From assembly GCA_016861185.1 (NCBI GenBank), contig BOKW01000009.1, forward strand, positions 1 to 64,000: DNA of 64,000 nt, written 5' to 3'. A model generated the notes under the pieces. That model had not been told where the DNA came from. It saw nothing but the letters and a program-made list of their open reading frames with translations, and made no database searches. Position 1 is the stretch's first letter, and each line of letters starts with the position of its first letter. A program made the position numbers and the translations under genes. This stretch comes from Betaproteobacteria bacterium (GTDB taxonomy: Bacteria; Pseudomonadota; Gammaproteobacteria; Burkholderiales; Burkholderiaceae_F). Positions 28,185 to 36,830 of this stretch are shown piece by piece.

Positions 28185-28535
28185 CCCGGATACCTCACGA
28201 GGTCGCCCCCGTATGCGTGCGTTCTGTCTGGGTGAAGCGGCACTTTCGGCCCGCGGGCAGCCGATCCGATTTGGACCGTCGGGGCTACGCGGGTTTGCGC
28301 GGCGCCTGCGGGCGCGGGCTTGGCCTCAAGAGCTCGCGAAGGGCGAGCGGCGACGAGTCGGAGCCGCGAGCGGGCCTTCGACTGCGTTCCACGGCACGGC
28401 TTGCAAGCCGTGCCGGCTGCGGCGGGCCGAAGCGCCGCAGGGCGCTTCGGCGGTTCCGCCTCCGCCCCTCTCGGCCAATCCGCATCCCGCGTGCATCCGC
28501 GCAATCCCCGCGTCCCCCGTGAAGCATCCGGGCTA
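28182..28535. repeat. MITE-like element with TAGCCCGGAT terminal inverted repeats
   Basis: The gene-free stretch between the dehydrogenase and the ydcF-like gene is bounded by 17-base terminal inverted repeats. TAGCCCGGATACCTCAC (28182-28198) matches TAGCCCGGATGCTTCAC, read on the other strand, at 28519-28535, differing only in two or three central bases. Inside are a perfect 24-base palindrome (28392-28415, centred on TTGCAA) and an 11-bp hairpin (GCCGAAGCGCC with GGCGCTTCGGC, 28426-28451). TA at both outer ends would fit a TA target duplication. No transposase frame is present, so this may be a non-autonomous element or a compound of palindromic repeats. Confidence 0.6.
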
Positions 28536-28546
28536 GCGCTCCGGCG

Positions 28547-29299
28547 CTAAAGCCCCAGCCGCACGCCCGCGTACCCGAACAGCTCGTACAACGCGTAGTA
28601 GGAGAACTGCAGCGCCGCGGCGCTCGGCACAAAGTCGGCGATGCCGGCGACCGCGAGGCGCGGGATCACTGTCGGTGCGGGCAGCACGCTCAAGCCCGCT
28701 CTCTCGAACTCCAGCCGCGCGCGCCGCACGTCGAACGCGTGGACGACCAGGACGACGCGCTCGATGCCGAGCGGCCGCAGGATCTGCGCGGTGAACTGCG
28801 CGTTTTCGCGCGTGGTGCGCGCGCGGTCCTCGACCCAGCGCACGCGTACGCCGAACTCGCGCTCGAGCGCGTCGCGCATCACGCGGCCTTCCGGGGGCGT
28901 CCGACCGTAAGGTCCGCCGGTGACGAGCACCGGCAGGCCCGTTTCACGCGCGACCTTGGCACCATAGCGCGTGCGCTCGAGCGAAAGCCGCCCGAGCGTG
29001 TCGCCGCCGTACTCGGGCGCATCGCGCCGCAGTCCGCCGCTGAGGATGACGATCGCCTGCGCGTCGCGCACCGCGCCCGGATCGAGCACCCGCGTATCGC
29101 TCGCCGCCAGCAGCAGCGCCGACGAAACGACTGGCAGCGACAGCAGCAGCAGCGCGCCGACGCCGATCGCCGCGAGTGCACGGGCGAGCCGCGGACGACG
29201 ATGCCATAGGGCCAGGCCAATCGCCGCGAGCAGCAAAGGGCCCGCCGGCGGCAGCACCAGCGCCTTGAAGGCCGCCTTCAGCGCCGCGACGAAGCTCAT
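28547..29299 (-). CDS. YdcF family membrane protein (DUF218)
   Basis: The 250-residue product has two N-terminal transmembrane segments (about 15-33 and 38-58). The DUF218 domain follows with Ala-Ile-Val-Ile-Leu-Ser-Gly-Gly, Pro-Glu-Tyr-Gly-Gly-Asp-Thr-Leu-Gly-Arg and Gly-Leu-Pro-Val-Leu-Val-Thr-Gly-Gly. ElyC and SanA relatives act in envelope polysaccharide or peptidoglycan lipid-carrier metabolism, but the exact reaction is unknown. The ATG at 29299 was preferred to a GTG four codons upstream. Its stop forms part of a small TAGCGC-TCCG-GCGCTA hairpin (28534-28549) that overlaps the edge of the neighbouring repeat element. Confidence 0.85.
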   Translation of the reverse strand: MSFVAALKAAFKALVLPPAGPLLLAAIGLALWHRRPRLARALAAIGVGALLLLSLPVVSSALLLAASDTRVLDPGAVRDAQAIVILSGGLRRDAPEYGGDTLGRLSLERTRYGAKVARETGLPVLVTGGPYGRTPPEGRVMRDALEREFGVRVRWVEDRARTTRENAQFTAQILRPLGIERVVLVVHAFDVRRARLEFERAGLSVLPAPTVIPRLAVAGIADFVPSAAALQFSYYALYELFGYAGVRLGL

Positions 29300-29335
29300 C
29301 GCGGCGAGCACGTGCCGGGCAGCGCTCCGCCGGCG

Positions 29336-30163
29336 TCACTTGGTCGCGCGCAGCAGCTCGAGCAGGTGTCGGGAAGGGATCGCATAGGTGATGCCCGAGG
29401 GCTGCGCGAGCGCCGCTTCCTTCGTGCCCTTGACGAATGCCATGTTGATCACGCCGACCACTTCGCCCGTGGCGGCGTCGAACAGCGGGCTGCCGCTGTT
29501 GCCCGGATAGGCGGTGGCGTCGAGCTGGAACACCGGGTAGGAGCCCGACTGCAGGCGCCGCACGACCTTCGGGTCGAGCTGCTGCGCGTTGGCCGGCGGG
29601 ATCGCGATCGGCGTGATCGAGGAGATCATCGCGCGATGCGTTACCGGATAGGGTCCGAGCGCGCCCCCGATCGGAAAGCCGGTGAACAGGAACTGATCCC
29701 CCTCGCCGACCGATGCCGAATCGCGTACGGCGAGCGCCGGCAGCGGCGGCCCGGCGACTCGCAGCAGCGCCAGGTCGTGCCGGTCGTCGCGCGCCGCGCG
29801 CGCGACCGTTCGCACCTGCGCGCGCTGCGCGTCCGGCCCCGGCACAAGGATCGCGAGCGACTCGGGATCACTGCCTGCATCGAGCACCTCGGGCAGCACG
29901 TGCGCGTTCGTCGCGACGAGCGAACCATCGCCGACTGCGAAGCCGGTTCCGAGGTAGCGGAACTGCGGCGAACGCGTGCGCTGAAAGGTGCCGACCGCGA
30001 CGACTGCGCTCTTGACGCGCGCGATCGTCTGCGCGGTCTGCGCGCGGGCTTCCGGAACCCGGTCGATGGCGGCCGTCGCCAGCAGCAGCGTCGCCAGCGC
30101 GGCCAGGCTCCCGGACCGGCGCCGAGGCGCCGCACAACGCGCGGCAAGGGTCGTGTCGTTCAT
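29336..30163 (-). CDS. Secreted trypsin-like serine protease
   Basis: The 275-residue product has an N-terminal signal sequence (about 15-41, ending Ala-Arg-Ala). The chymotrypsin-fold triad is His88 in Ala-Thr-Asn-Ala-His-Val, Asp130 in Arg-His-Asp-Leu-Ala-Leu-Leu and Ser223 in Gly-Asn-Ser-Gly-Ser-Pro. There is no PDZ domain after the protease, unlike full-length HtrA/DegP. It would act in the periplasm or outside; the target is unknown. It lies 21 bases after the epimerase stop, so it may be the distal gene of the tviB-tviC transcript. Confidence 0.87.
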   Translation of the reverse strand: MNDTTLAARCAAPRRRSGSLAALATLLLATAAIDRVPEARAQTAQTIARVKSAVVAVGTFQRTRSPQFRYLGTGFAVGDGSLVATNAHVLPEVLDAGSDPESLAILVPGPDAQRAQVRTVARAARDDRHDLALLRVAGPPLPALAVRDSASVGEGDQFLFTGFPIGGALGPYPVTHRAMISSITPIAIPPANAQQLDPKVVRRLQSGSYPVFQLDATAYPGNSGSPLFDAATGEVVGVINMAFVKGTKEAALAQPSGITYAIPSRHLLELLRATK

Positions 30164-30184
30164 CCGCCGTGCAGTCTTGCCGTC

Positions 30185-31234
30185 TCAGATGGAGGCAGCG
30201 ACGCGCGCGTTCTCGCCGGGGCCGAAGCGCCGCACGTACCAGTCCATCGCATCGGCCAGTCCGGCGCGAACGTCGTGCGTCGGCGCGTAGCCGAGCAGGC
30301 GCTGCGCCTTGCCGATGTCCGCCTGCGAGTGGCGCACGTCGCCCGCGCGGAACGATGCGTAGACGGGTGCGGCCACCCTCAGGTGCGGCTGGCGCTCGCG
30401 CAGCAGCTCGCCCATCCACGCGTGCAGCTCGTTCAGCGTCGTGCGGCCGCCCACCGCGACGTTGTAGACCTGATTCAGCGCGTCCGGATCGTCGATGAGC
30501 GCGGCGCGCAGGTTGACCTGGACGGCGTTCGCGACGTAACAAAAGTCGCGTGAGGTCTCGCCGTCGCCGTTGATCGTGCACGCCTCGCCGCGCAACATCG
30601 CGCGCGCCCAGCGCGGGATCACCGCGGCGTACGGCCCTTCCGGATCCTGCCGTGCGCCGAACACGTTGAAGTAGCGCAGCCCGACCGTCTGTATGCCGTA
30701 GCAGCGCGCGAAGACTTCCCCATACAGCTCGTTCAGGTACTTCGTTGCGGCGTACGGCGACAGCGGCCGGCCGATAAGGTTTTCGATCTTCGGCAGCGCC
30801 GGATGGTCGCCGTAGGTCGAGCTGGACGCCGCGTAGACGAAACGCGCGCCCGCGTCGCGCGCGGCCACGAGCATGTTGACGAACCCGGTTGCGTTGGCGG
30901 CGTGCGTGGCGAGCGGGTTCTCGATCGAACGCGGTACCGATCCGAGCGCAGCTTCGTGCAGAACGATCTCCACACCTTCGCACGCAGCGCGGCAGGTGAC
31001 CGGATCGACGATGTCACCTTCGATGAAGCGGTGGCGCGCCCACGCGGCTTCTCCGACCGCTGCGCGCACCTCGTCGAGATTGCGGCGATGGCCCGTGGCG
31101 AAGTTGTCGAGCCCGACGACCTCCTGCCCGAGGCGCAACAGCGCTTCGAGCAGATGCGAGCCGATGAAGCCGGCCGCGCCGGTGACCAGCCAGCGCCGGC
31201 GGCGCGCGCGGATCGCGTCTTCGAGCGCGGTCAT
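30185..31234 (-). CDS. tviC: UDP-HexNAc (uronate) C4-epimerase, TviC/WbpP-like
   Basis: The 349-residue short-chain dehydrogenase has a Rossmann Gly-Ala-Ala-Gly-Phe-Ile-Gly motif at 19-25. Its catalytic Tyr161 and Lys165 (Tyr-Ala-Ala-Thr-Lys) follow Ser138-Thr140. The segment Gly-Leu-Asp-Asn-Phe-Ala-Thr-Gly and the TviC/WbpP-like body indicate 4-epimerisation of UDP-GlcNAc or UDP-GlcNAc-uronate to the galacto form. It starts 5 bases after the tviB-like stop, so the two would act in sequence. Whether the preferred substrate is the neutral or the acidic sugar is not decided by sequence; the adjacent dehydrogenase favours the uronate. Confidence 0.88.
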   Translation of the reverse strand: MTALEDAIRARRRRWLVTGAAGFIGSHLLEALLRLGQEVVGLDNFATGHRRNLDEVRAAVGEAAWARHRFIEGDIVDPVTCRAACEGVEIVLHEAALGSVPRSIENPLATHAANATGFVNMLVAARDAGARFVYAASSSTYGDHPALPKIENLIGRPLSPYAATKYLNELYGEVFARCYGIQTVGLRYFNVFGARQDPEGPYAAVIPRWARAMLRGEACTINGDGETSRDFCYVANAVQVNLRAALIDDPDALNQVYNVAVGGRTTLNELHAWMGELLRERQPHLRVAAPVYASFRAGDVRHSQADIGKAQRLLGYAPTHDVRAGLADAMDWYVRRFGPGENARVAASI

Positions 31235-31239
31235 CGAGG

Positions 31240-32520
31240 CTACAGCCGCCACACGCGGAAGCCGCGCGCGCTCAGGGCGGCCCGATCGGCCTGGCACTTG
31301 ACATCGACGTACAGACCCCCTGGGGCGAGCTTGGCGGCGACTTCATCGATCGAGTACCGCTTGTACGCCTTGTGCGCGACGGCGGCGACGATCGCGCTCG
31401 AGCGCGGAAGCTGCTCCCACGGGACGAGCCGCACCCCGTATTCGTGCATCGCCTCCTCGGCAGACGCCACGGGATCGTGGACATGCACGTTGACCCCATA
31501 CGACTCCAGCTCGCGGATCACGTCGATGACCTTCGAGTTGCGAAGATCCGGGCAGTTCTCCTTGAAGGTGAGCCCGAGCACGCTGACGTTGGCGCCTTTC
31601 ACCGGCAAGCCGTGCTGGATCAGCGTCTTCACGGTCTGCTCGGCGATGTACTTGCCCATCCCGTCGTTGATGCGCCGGCCGGCGAGGATGACCTGCGGGT
31701 GATACCCGAGCTTTTCGGCCTTGTGCGTCAGGTAATACGGGTCGACGCCGATGCAGTGGCCGCCGACCAGCCCGGGGCGAAACGGCAGGAAGTTCCACTT
31801 CGTTCCGGCAGCTTCGAGCACCTCGAGCGTGTCGATGCCGATGCGGTGGAAGATCAGCGACAGCTCGTTGACCAGCGCGATGTTCAGGTCGCGCTGCGTG
31901 TTCTCGATCACCTTGGCCGCTTCGGCGACCTTGATGCTGGAGGCGCGATAGACGCCCGCGGTGATGATCGATTCGTACATCCGCGCGACGCGCTCGAGCG
32001 TCTCGGGCGTATCGCCCGAGACGACCTTGACGATCTTCGTCAGCGTGCGTTCCCTGTCGCCCGGGTTGATCCGCTCGGGTGAATACCCGACGAAGAAATC
32101 CTTCTTCCAGGTCTTGCCCGAGTGCTTTTCGATGATCGGCACGCAGACTTCTTCGGTCGCGCCGGGGTACACGGTCGACTCGAAAACGACCGTCGCGCCC
32201 GGCTTGAGGTTGCGGCCGACGAACTCGCTCGCCCCGACGAGCGGCCCGAAGTCGGGGTTGTGCGCATCGTCGACCGGTGTCGGCACGGCGACGACCACGA
32301 AGTCGGCTTCTTTCAACGCGGACGGGTCCGTCGTCGGCACGAGGTGCTTCGCCGCCTTCAGATCCTCGCTGCTCACCTCGCCCGTCGGATCGACGTGGCG
32401 CAGATAGGCGTCGACCTTGGCCCGTGAAAGATCGAATCCGATCGTACGGGACCGCTTTCCGAACTCGACGGCCAGCGGCAACCCGACGTAACCGAGTCCG
32501 ACGACTGCAACAACACTCAT
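31240..32520 (-). CDS. tviB: UDP-N-acetyl-D-glucosamine 6-dehydrogenase, TviB/WbpO-like
   Basis: The 426-residue NAD-dependent enzyme oxidises UDP-GlcNAc (or GalNAc) to the uronate. It has the N-terminal Gly-Leu-Gly-Tyr-Val-Gly-Leu-Pro-Leu motif (8-16) and Cys256 in [12 protein letters not shown]. The C-terminal [12 protein letters not shown] is typical of the family. With tviC it provides UDP-HexNAc-uronates, as in Vi antigen and Pseudomonas O6 polysaccharides. It follows prsT by 45 bases on the same strand, so the uronate genes probably belong to the XrtA-associated operon. Confidence 0.93.
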   Translation of the reverse strand: MSVVAVVGLGYVGLPLAVEFGKRSRTIGFDLSRAKVDAYLRHVDPTGEVSSEDLKAAKHLVPTTDPSALKEADFVVVAVPTPVDDAHNPDFGPLVGASEFVGRNLKPGATVVFESTVYPGATEEVCVPIIEKHSGKTWKKDFFVGYSPERINPGDRERTLTKIVKVVSGDTPETLERVARMYESIITAGVYRASSIKVAEAAKVIENTQRDLNIALVNELSLIFHRIGIDTLEVLEAAGTKWNFLPFRPGLVGGHCIGVDPYYLTHKAEKLGYHPQVILAGRRINDGMGKYIAEQTVKTLIQHGLPVKGANVSVLGLTFKENCPDLRNSKVIDVIRELESYGVNVHVHDPVASAEEAMHEYGVRLVPWEQLPRSSAIVAAVAHKAYKRYSIDEVAAKLAPGGLYVDVKCQADRAALSARGFRVWRL

Positions 32521-32565
32521 GATGCTCCCTGTGACACGTGGTTGGTATGGGATCCGGAGTCCGGC

Positions 32566-35484
32566 TCAGAGGCTGCGCAGCAGCGCCGCGGCTTCCTCCC
32601 TGCCGGGAAAGTCTTCCTTGACCGCGAGCAGCGCTTCCAACTCGGTCTTCGCGTTGTCGCGACGGCCCGCCTTCGCGAGCGCCTTCGCGTAGTTCAGCCG
32701 GATGTCGCCGCGGTTGGGTGCGAGCGCGCGCGCCCTCTGCAGATGGGCGAGCGCCTTGTCGGTGTCACCGCGCGCGGCGAGCAGCATGCCCAGGGTATCG
32801 AGCACCGCGGCGTTGTTCGGCGCGAGCCGGGCGGCGCGCTCCGCATACCCGATCGCCTTCGGGTCGCCCAACTGACCGCTCGCCCAGGCCAGGTTGTTCA
32901 GCGCGATGACGTGGTTCGGCTCGGTCGCCACGACGACCTGGTAGTAGGCCGCGGCGACGCGATACTCGCGTGCGCGCAGCGCGCGATCCGCAAGATGCAT
33001 GTTCAGCGTCGTGTCCTGCGGATTGCGCGCATTCCACTCGCGCGCAAACGCGTCGGCCTCGGTGGGTTTGCCCGCGCCGATGAGCGCCGAATACACGCCG
33101 ACCGCGAGCACACCGGATTTCGCGTCGACCTTCAGCCCGTCGCGGTAGGCGCGCTCCGCGTCGGCGTGTTTACCCTGCGCCGCCAGCACGTCGCCTTCGA
33201 GGCCGTAGCCTGCGGCCGACTTCGGATCGCGCGTCTGCAGCGCCTTGGCCTCCCGCAACGCCTCCTCGTGCCGCCCTGACTGTACGAACGCCGCGACCAG
33301 GCTGCGCACCACACCGGCATCGTTCGGCGCGAACCTCTGCGCGCGTCGCAGCGTCTCGATCGCCGCCTCGTGCTCCTTCGCGCCGGCCTGGACGGCCGCG
33401 AGCCTGACAAGCGGGCGGACCGTTTGCGGTTGCAGATCCGCCGACTTCTTCAACGTCTCGATCGCCTCGCGTGACTGGCCGGCTGCGATCTGCGCTTCGG
33501 CCAGCGCATCGAGCACGCGCGGCTCCTTGGGCAGCGCCGCGGCGGCGTCGCGCGCGGCGGCGAGCGCGGCGGCCGCATCGCGCGCACGAAGTTGAAAGCC
33601 GATCAGCGTGATCCGCGCATCGACCGATTGCGGATTCGCGGCGACCGCGCGCTGCAGGGTGGACGCGATGTCGGCCGGTGCGCCGCCGGTTCGCGCAAGC
33701 AGATCCGCCAGCGCAATGTAGATCTGCTCGTTCTTCGGGTCGGCCGCGATCATCGCCTCGTAGCGCGCTTTCGCGCCGCCGGGGTTCTTTTCGGCAAGAT
33801 CGAGGCTGGCCAGACCGTGCGCCGCGGGCAGATACGACGGGTGCAACGCCAGCGCCTTCTCGAAGCTGCGCCGCGCCGCCGCGCTGTCCTTGCGCGCGGC
33901 GTGTACGACACCGAGCACGTGATAGGAGAGCGGATTGTCCGGCTGCTTCTTCTCAAGGTTGCGCGCGGCTTCGAGCGCGCGATCCAGGCGGTTCGAGCGC
34001 AGGTGGCCGACGATCAGCACGAGGTCGGCCTGATATTGTCCGGCGTCGAGTTCGGACGCCGCCTCGAGTTCGCGGATCCCCGCTTCGGTCCGGCCCGTGG
34101 CGAGCGCGATCTGTCCGAGCCGCGTGCGCGCGCCGACCTTCTGCGCGTCGGATGACGCCGCCGAAGCGAAATAACTCGCCGCCTGCTTGAGGTCGCCGTT
34201 GGCCAGATAGGTTTCTCCGGCGAGCATCAGCACCTGCGGATCCGCGCCGCCGGCATGCTGCACGAGCGGCTGCAGCGCTTCGATCGCCTTCGCGGGCTGG
34301 CCGGCACGCAGCAGCGCGCCGATCAGCAGCCGCTGCGCGCCGAGGTGGTCGGGCGCGTGGCTGACCGCCTTGCGCAGGTGTGCTTCGGCCGCGAGCGGCT
34401 GGTTGGCGCGCAGTTCCACCGCACCGGCGAGCACGAGGCTGGGTACGTGATCCGGCGCGTGCTTCAGGACCTGCAGTACCTGGTCGCGCGCGCGCTGCAC
34501 GTCGCCCTTGCGCATGGCGAGCAGCCCCTCGAAGTAGTTGATGCGCAGATCGCCGCGCGCATGCTTGCGTGCTTCGCCGATCTGCGCGGCGGCGCCGTCG
34601 AAGTCGCGCGCATCGATCAATCGCGAAATCAGTGCGAACCGCGCGGGCAGATAGCCCGGGTCCGCGTCGACGGCCCGCCGCAACTCCGCACGCGCGGCGT
34701 CGGCCTCGCCCCGTATCGACAGCAGCTCGGCCTTCAGCAGGAAGGCGTCGGCGATCTTCGGATCGGCCGCCTTGACTTCGTCGACGATCGCGATCGCCTC
34801 GTCGACGCGCCCTTCGAGCGCAGCGAGTCGCGCCTGACCCATACGCGCCGGCGCGAATCCCGGCTTGGCGGCGAGCACCGCGGCATACGCGTTCCCGGCC
34901 TCCTGACGCCGGCCAAGCCGGACGAGCGCGTCGCCGAGCCGGGCACGGAACACCGCATCCGCATCGGTATCGTTCAGCCGATGCGAGGAGAACTCCTGTA
35001 CGAGCTTGGCGACTTCACCCTGCTCCATCAGCGCGCGCGCGAGCAGCGGAAGCACGGCCTCCGCCGGCTGCTTGAACTCGAGCGCGCGCCGCAGTTCCTT
35101 CTCTGCGGACACGGGATCGCGCGTTTCGAGCAGCGCGCGGCCGAGCAGCAGACGCGCCTCGCCGTTGCCCGGCGCCTCCTGCAGCGCGTTCTTCAACTGG
35201 ATCACCGCGGCGTTGTATTCGCCGCGCGCGAAGTAGTCCTTGGCCGACGCGACGAGCTTTTCCGGGCTGTCCTTGAAGCAGCCCGCGAGCACGAACACTG
35301 CGAACAGCAGCGTCAGCGCGCGCGTGAAGCCAGAGTAGGTTGGGGTGAGGCAAAGCCGAACCCCAACGGGCCGCGCACCGCGTTGGGGTTCGCTTCGCTC
35401 ACCCCAACCTACGTGCTTTTGTAAAGGGGGGCCGGGGGGGATTTCGGTCGGCCGAAGGCCGGGGGAATTCTTCAGTCCGTTCAT
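32566..35484 (-). CDS. prsT: XrtA/PEP-CTERM system TPR lipoprotein PrsT
   Basis: The 972-residue protein has a lipoprotein signal whose lipobox Leu-Ala-Gly-Cys places the modified Cys at residue 69. More than twenty tetratricopeptide repeats follow through to the C-terminus. PrsT accompanies PrsK and PrsR in exosortase A loci and probably scaffolds export or assembly in the periplasm. The only usable start is the ATG overlapping the prsR stop (ATGA), because no in-frame ATG, GTG or TTG lies between it and the signal core. The first 52 residues are therefore an abnormally long Pro/Gly-rich n-region, largely encoded by a palindromic repeat at 35335-35412. Signal function may be altered. Confidence 0.92.
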   Translation of the reverse strand: MNGLKNSPGLRPTEIPPGPPLQKHVGWGERSEPQRGARPVGVRLCLTPTYSGFTRALTLLFAVFVLAGCFKDSPEKLVASAKDYFARGEYNAAVIQLKNALQEAPGNGEARLLLGRALLETRDPVSAEKELRRALEFKQPAEAVLPLLARALMEQGEVAKLVQEFSSHRLNDTDADAVFRARLGDALVRLGRRQEAGNAYAAVLAAKPGFAPARMGQARLAALEGRVDEAIAIVDEVKAADPKIADAFLLKAELLSIRGEADAARAELRRAVDADPGYLPARFALISRLIDARDFDGAAAQIGEARKHARGDLRINYFEGLLAMRKGDVQRARDQVLQVLKHAPDHVPSLVLAGAVELRANQPLAAEAHLRKAVSHAPDHLGAQRLLIGALLRAGQPAKAIEALQPLVQHAGGADPQVLMLAGETYLANGDLKQAASYFASAASSDAQKVGARTRLGQIALATGRTEAGIRELEAASELDAGQYQADLVLIVGHLRSNRLDRALEAARNLEKKQPDNPLSYHVLGVVHAARKDSAAARRSFEKALALHPSYLPAAHGLASLDLAEKNPGGAKARYEAMIAADPKNEQIYIALADLLARTGGAPADIASTLQRAVAANPQSVDARITLIGFQLRARDAAAALAAARDAAAALPKEPRVLDALAEAQIAAGQSREAIETLKKSADLQPQTVRPLVRLAAVQAGAKEHEAAIETLRRAQRFAPNDAGVVRSLVAAFVQSGRHEEALREAKALQTRDPKSAAGYGLEGDVLAAQGKHADAERAYRDGLKVDAKSGVLAVGVYSALIGAGKPTEADAFAREWNARNPQDTTLNMHLADRALRAREYRVAAAYYQVVVATEPNHVIALNNLAWASGQLGDPKAIGYAERAARLAPNNAAVLDTLGMLLAARGDTDKALAHLQRARALAPNRGDIRLNYAKALAKAGRRDNAKTELEALLAVKEDFPGREEAAALLRSL
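35335..35412. repeat. 78-bp palindromic repeat inserted in frame in prsT
   Basis: Two arms of about 32-34 bases, each beginning GTAGGTTGGGGTGAG when read inward, flank an 11-base centre. The arms differ at a few positions near GCGAAGCGAA versus GCAAAGCCGAA. Palindromes of this gtaggttggggtgag type are common in proteobacterial intergenic regions. Here the element lies inside the prsT coding frame. Its 78 bases are 26 codons without a stop, so the frame is kept. Confidence 0.85.
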
Positions 35485-36830
35485 TTCAATCCGAAACGAT
35501 GCAGCAGGTCGTAGAGGGTGGGCCGACTGATGCCCAGCAACTCGGCGGCCTTGCTGAGATTGCCGTCGACGCGTGAAAGTGCGCGCAGCACGGCGCCGCG
35601 CTCGGCGTCGTCTCGCACCGTGCGCAGGTTCAGGTCATCGGCCTTACCCTTCGCTTCGATGTCCAGGTCGGCAGCGCGGATCGACGAGTCATCCGCCATG
35701 ATCACGGCGCGCTTGATCACGTTCTCCAGCTCCCGCACGTTGCCGGGCCACTCGTGCCGCTCGATCGCCTCGATCGCGTCGGGCGCGAGCTTCATCGAAC
35801 CGCGCTTGTGCTCGGCGGCGTAACGCTGCACGAACGCGTGCGCGAGCAGGGCGGCGTCGCCCTTGCGCTGGCGCAGCGGCGGAACGCTGATCACGATCTC
35901 CGCCAGCCGGTAGAAGAGATCCTCGCGGAACTTCCCTTCGGCGATCAGCGCCTTGAGGTTCTGGTGCGTAGCGCACACCACGCGCACATCGACCGGAATT
36001 TCCTCGCGCCCGCCGAGGCGTTCGATCGAGCGCTCCTGCAGGAAGCGCAGCAGCTTGGCCTGCAGGGCGGTCGGCAGATCGCCGATCTCGTCGAGAAAGA
36101 GCGTGCCGCGATGCGCGGTTTCGATCTTTCCGAGCGTCTGTTTGGCCGCACCGGTGAAGGCCCCCTTCTCGAAGCCGAACAACTCGCTTTCGAGCAGCGT
36201 CTCCGGGATCGCCGCGCAGTTGATCGCGACGAAGCGCTGCCCCTGCCGCGGCGACAGCTCGTGCAGCCCGCGCGCAAAAAGCTCCTTTCCGGTGCCCGAG
36301 TCGCCCAGGATCAGCACGGTCGCATTCGTCGGCGCGACCTTCTCGATCGTGCGGCACGCTTTGAGCATGTCCGGATCGCGTGTCAGGATGCCGGCAAGCG
36401 CGGCCGCCTGCCGCGTCGACTGCAGCCGGCGGTTTTCCTCCTGCAGCTCGTGCAGCCGGAACGCGCGCTCGATCGTCAGGCCCAGTACGTCGGGTTCGAA
36501 CGGCTTGGCGTAAAAGTCGTAGGCGCCGAGCGAGATCGCCTGCAACGCGTTGGCGCGATCGTTCTGGCCCGTCAACACGATGATCTTCGCGTCGGGCAGC
36601 AGCCCCAGAATCTGCTGCAGCGTGGCCAACCCCTCGGTCGGCTCGTCCGGCAAGGGCGGGAGCCCCAGGTCGAGCGTGATCACCGCAGGTTCGAGCCGCC
36701 GTACCTGCGCGAGCGCGGATTCGCGGTCCGACGCCACGGCGACCTCGTAGGCGTCGAATGCCCACTTCATCTGCGTCTGCAGGGCAGGATCGTCCTCGAC
36801 GATCAGCAGCGGCTTGCGCACTGCGTTCAC
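35481..36830 (-). CDS. prsR: PEP-CTERM-box sigma-54 response regulator PrsR
   Basis: The 449-residue NtrC-type activator has a receiver domain with phosphoacceptor Asp54. An AAA+ domain follows, with Walker A Gly-Asp-Ser-Gly-Thr-Gly-Lys-Glu (176-183) and the sigma-54 contact loop Gly-Ala-Phe-Thr-Gly-Ala (223-228). A Fis-type HTH completes it ([19 protein letters not shown]). It would activate sigma-54 promoters of PEP-CTERM and exopolysaccharide genes when phosphorylated by PrsK. A GTG start overlapping the prsK stop (GTGA) was chosen; an upstream extension was rejected as it lies in prsK. Confidence 0.95.
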   Translation of the reverse strand: MNAVRKPLLIVEDDPALQTQMKWAFDAYEVAVASDRESALAQVRRLEPAVITLDLGLPPLPDEPTEGLATLQQILGLLPDAKIIVLTGQNDRANALQAISLGAYDFYAKPFEPDVLGLTIERAFRLHELQEENRRLQSTRQAAALAGILTRDPDMLKACRTIEKVAPTNATVLILGDSGTGKELFARGLHELSPRQGQRFVAINCAAIPETLLESELFGFEKGAFTGAAKQTLGKIETAHRGTLFLDEIGDLPTALQAKLLRFLQERSIERLGGREEIPVDVRVVCATHQNLKALIAEGKFREDLFYRLAEIVISVPPLRQRKGDAALLAHAFVQRYAAEHKRGSMKLAPDAIEAIERHEWPGNVRELENVIKRAVIMADDSSIRAADLDIEAKGKADDLNLRTVRDDAERGAVLRALSRVDGNLSKAAELLGISRPTLYDLLHRFGLK

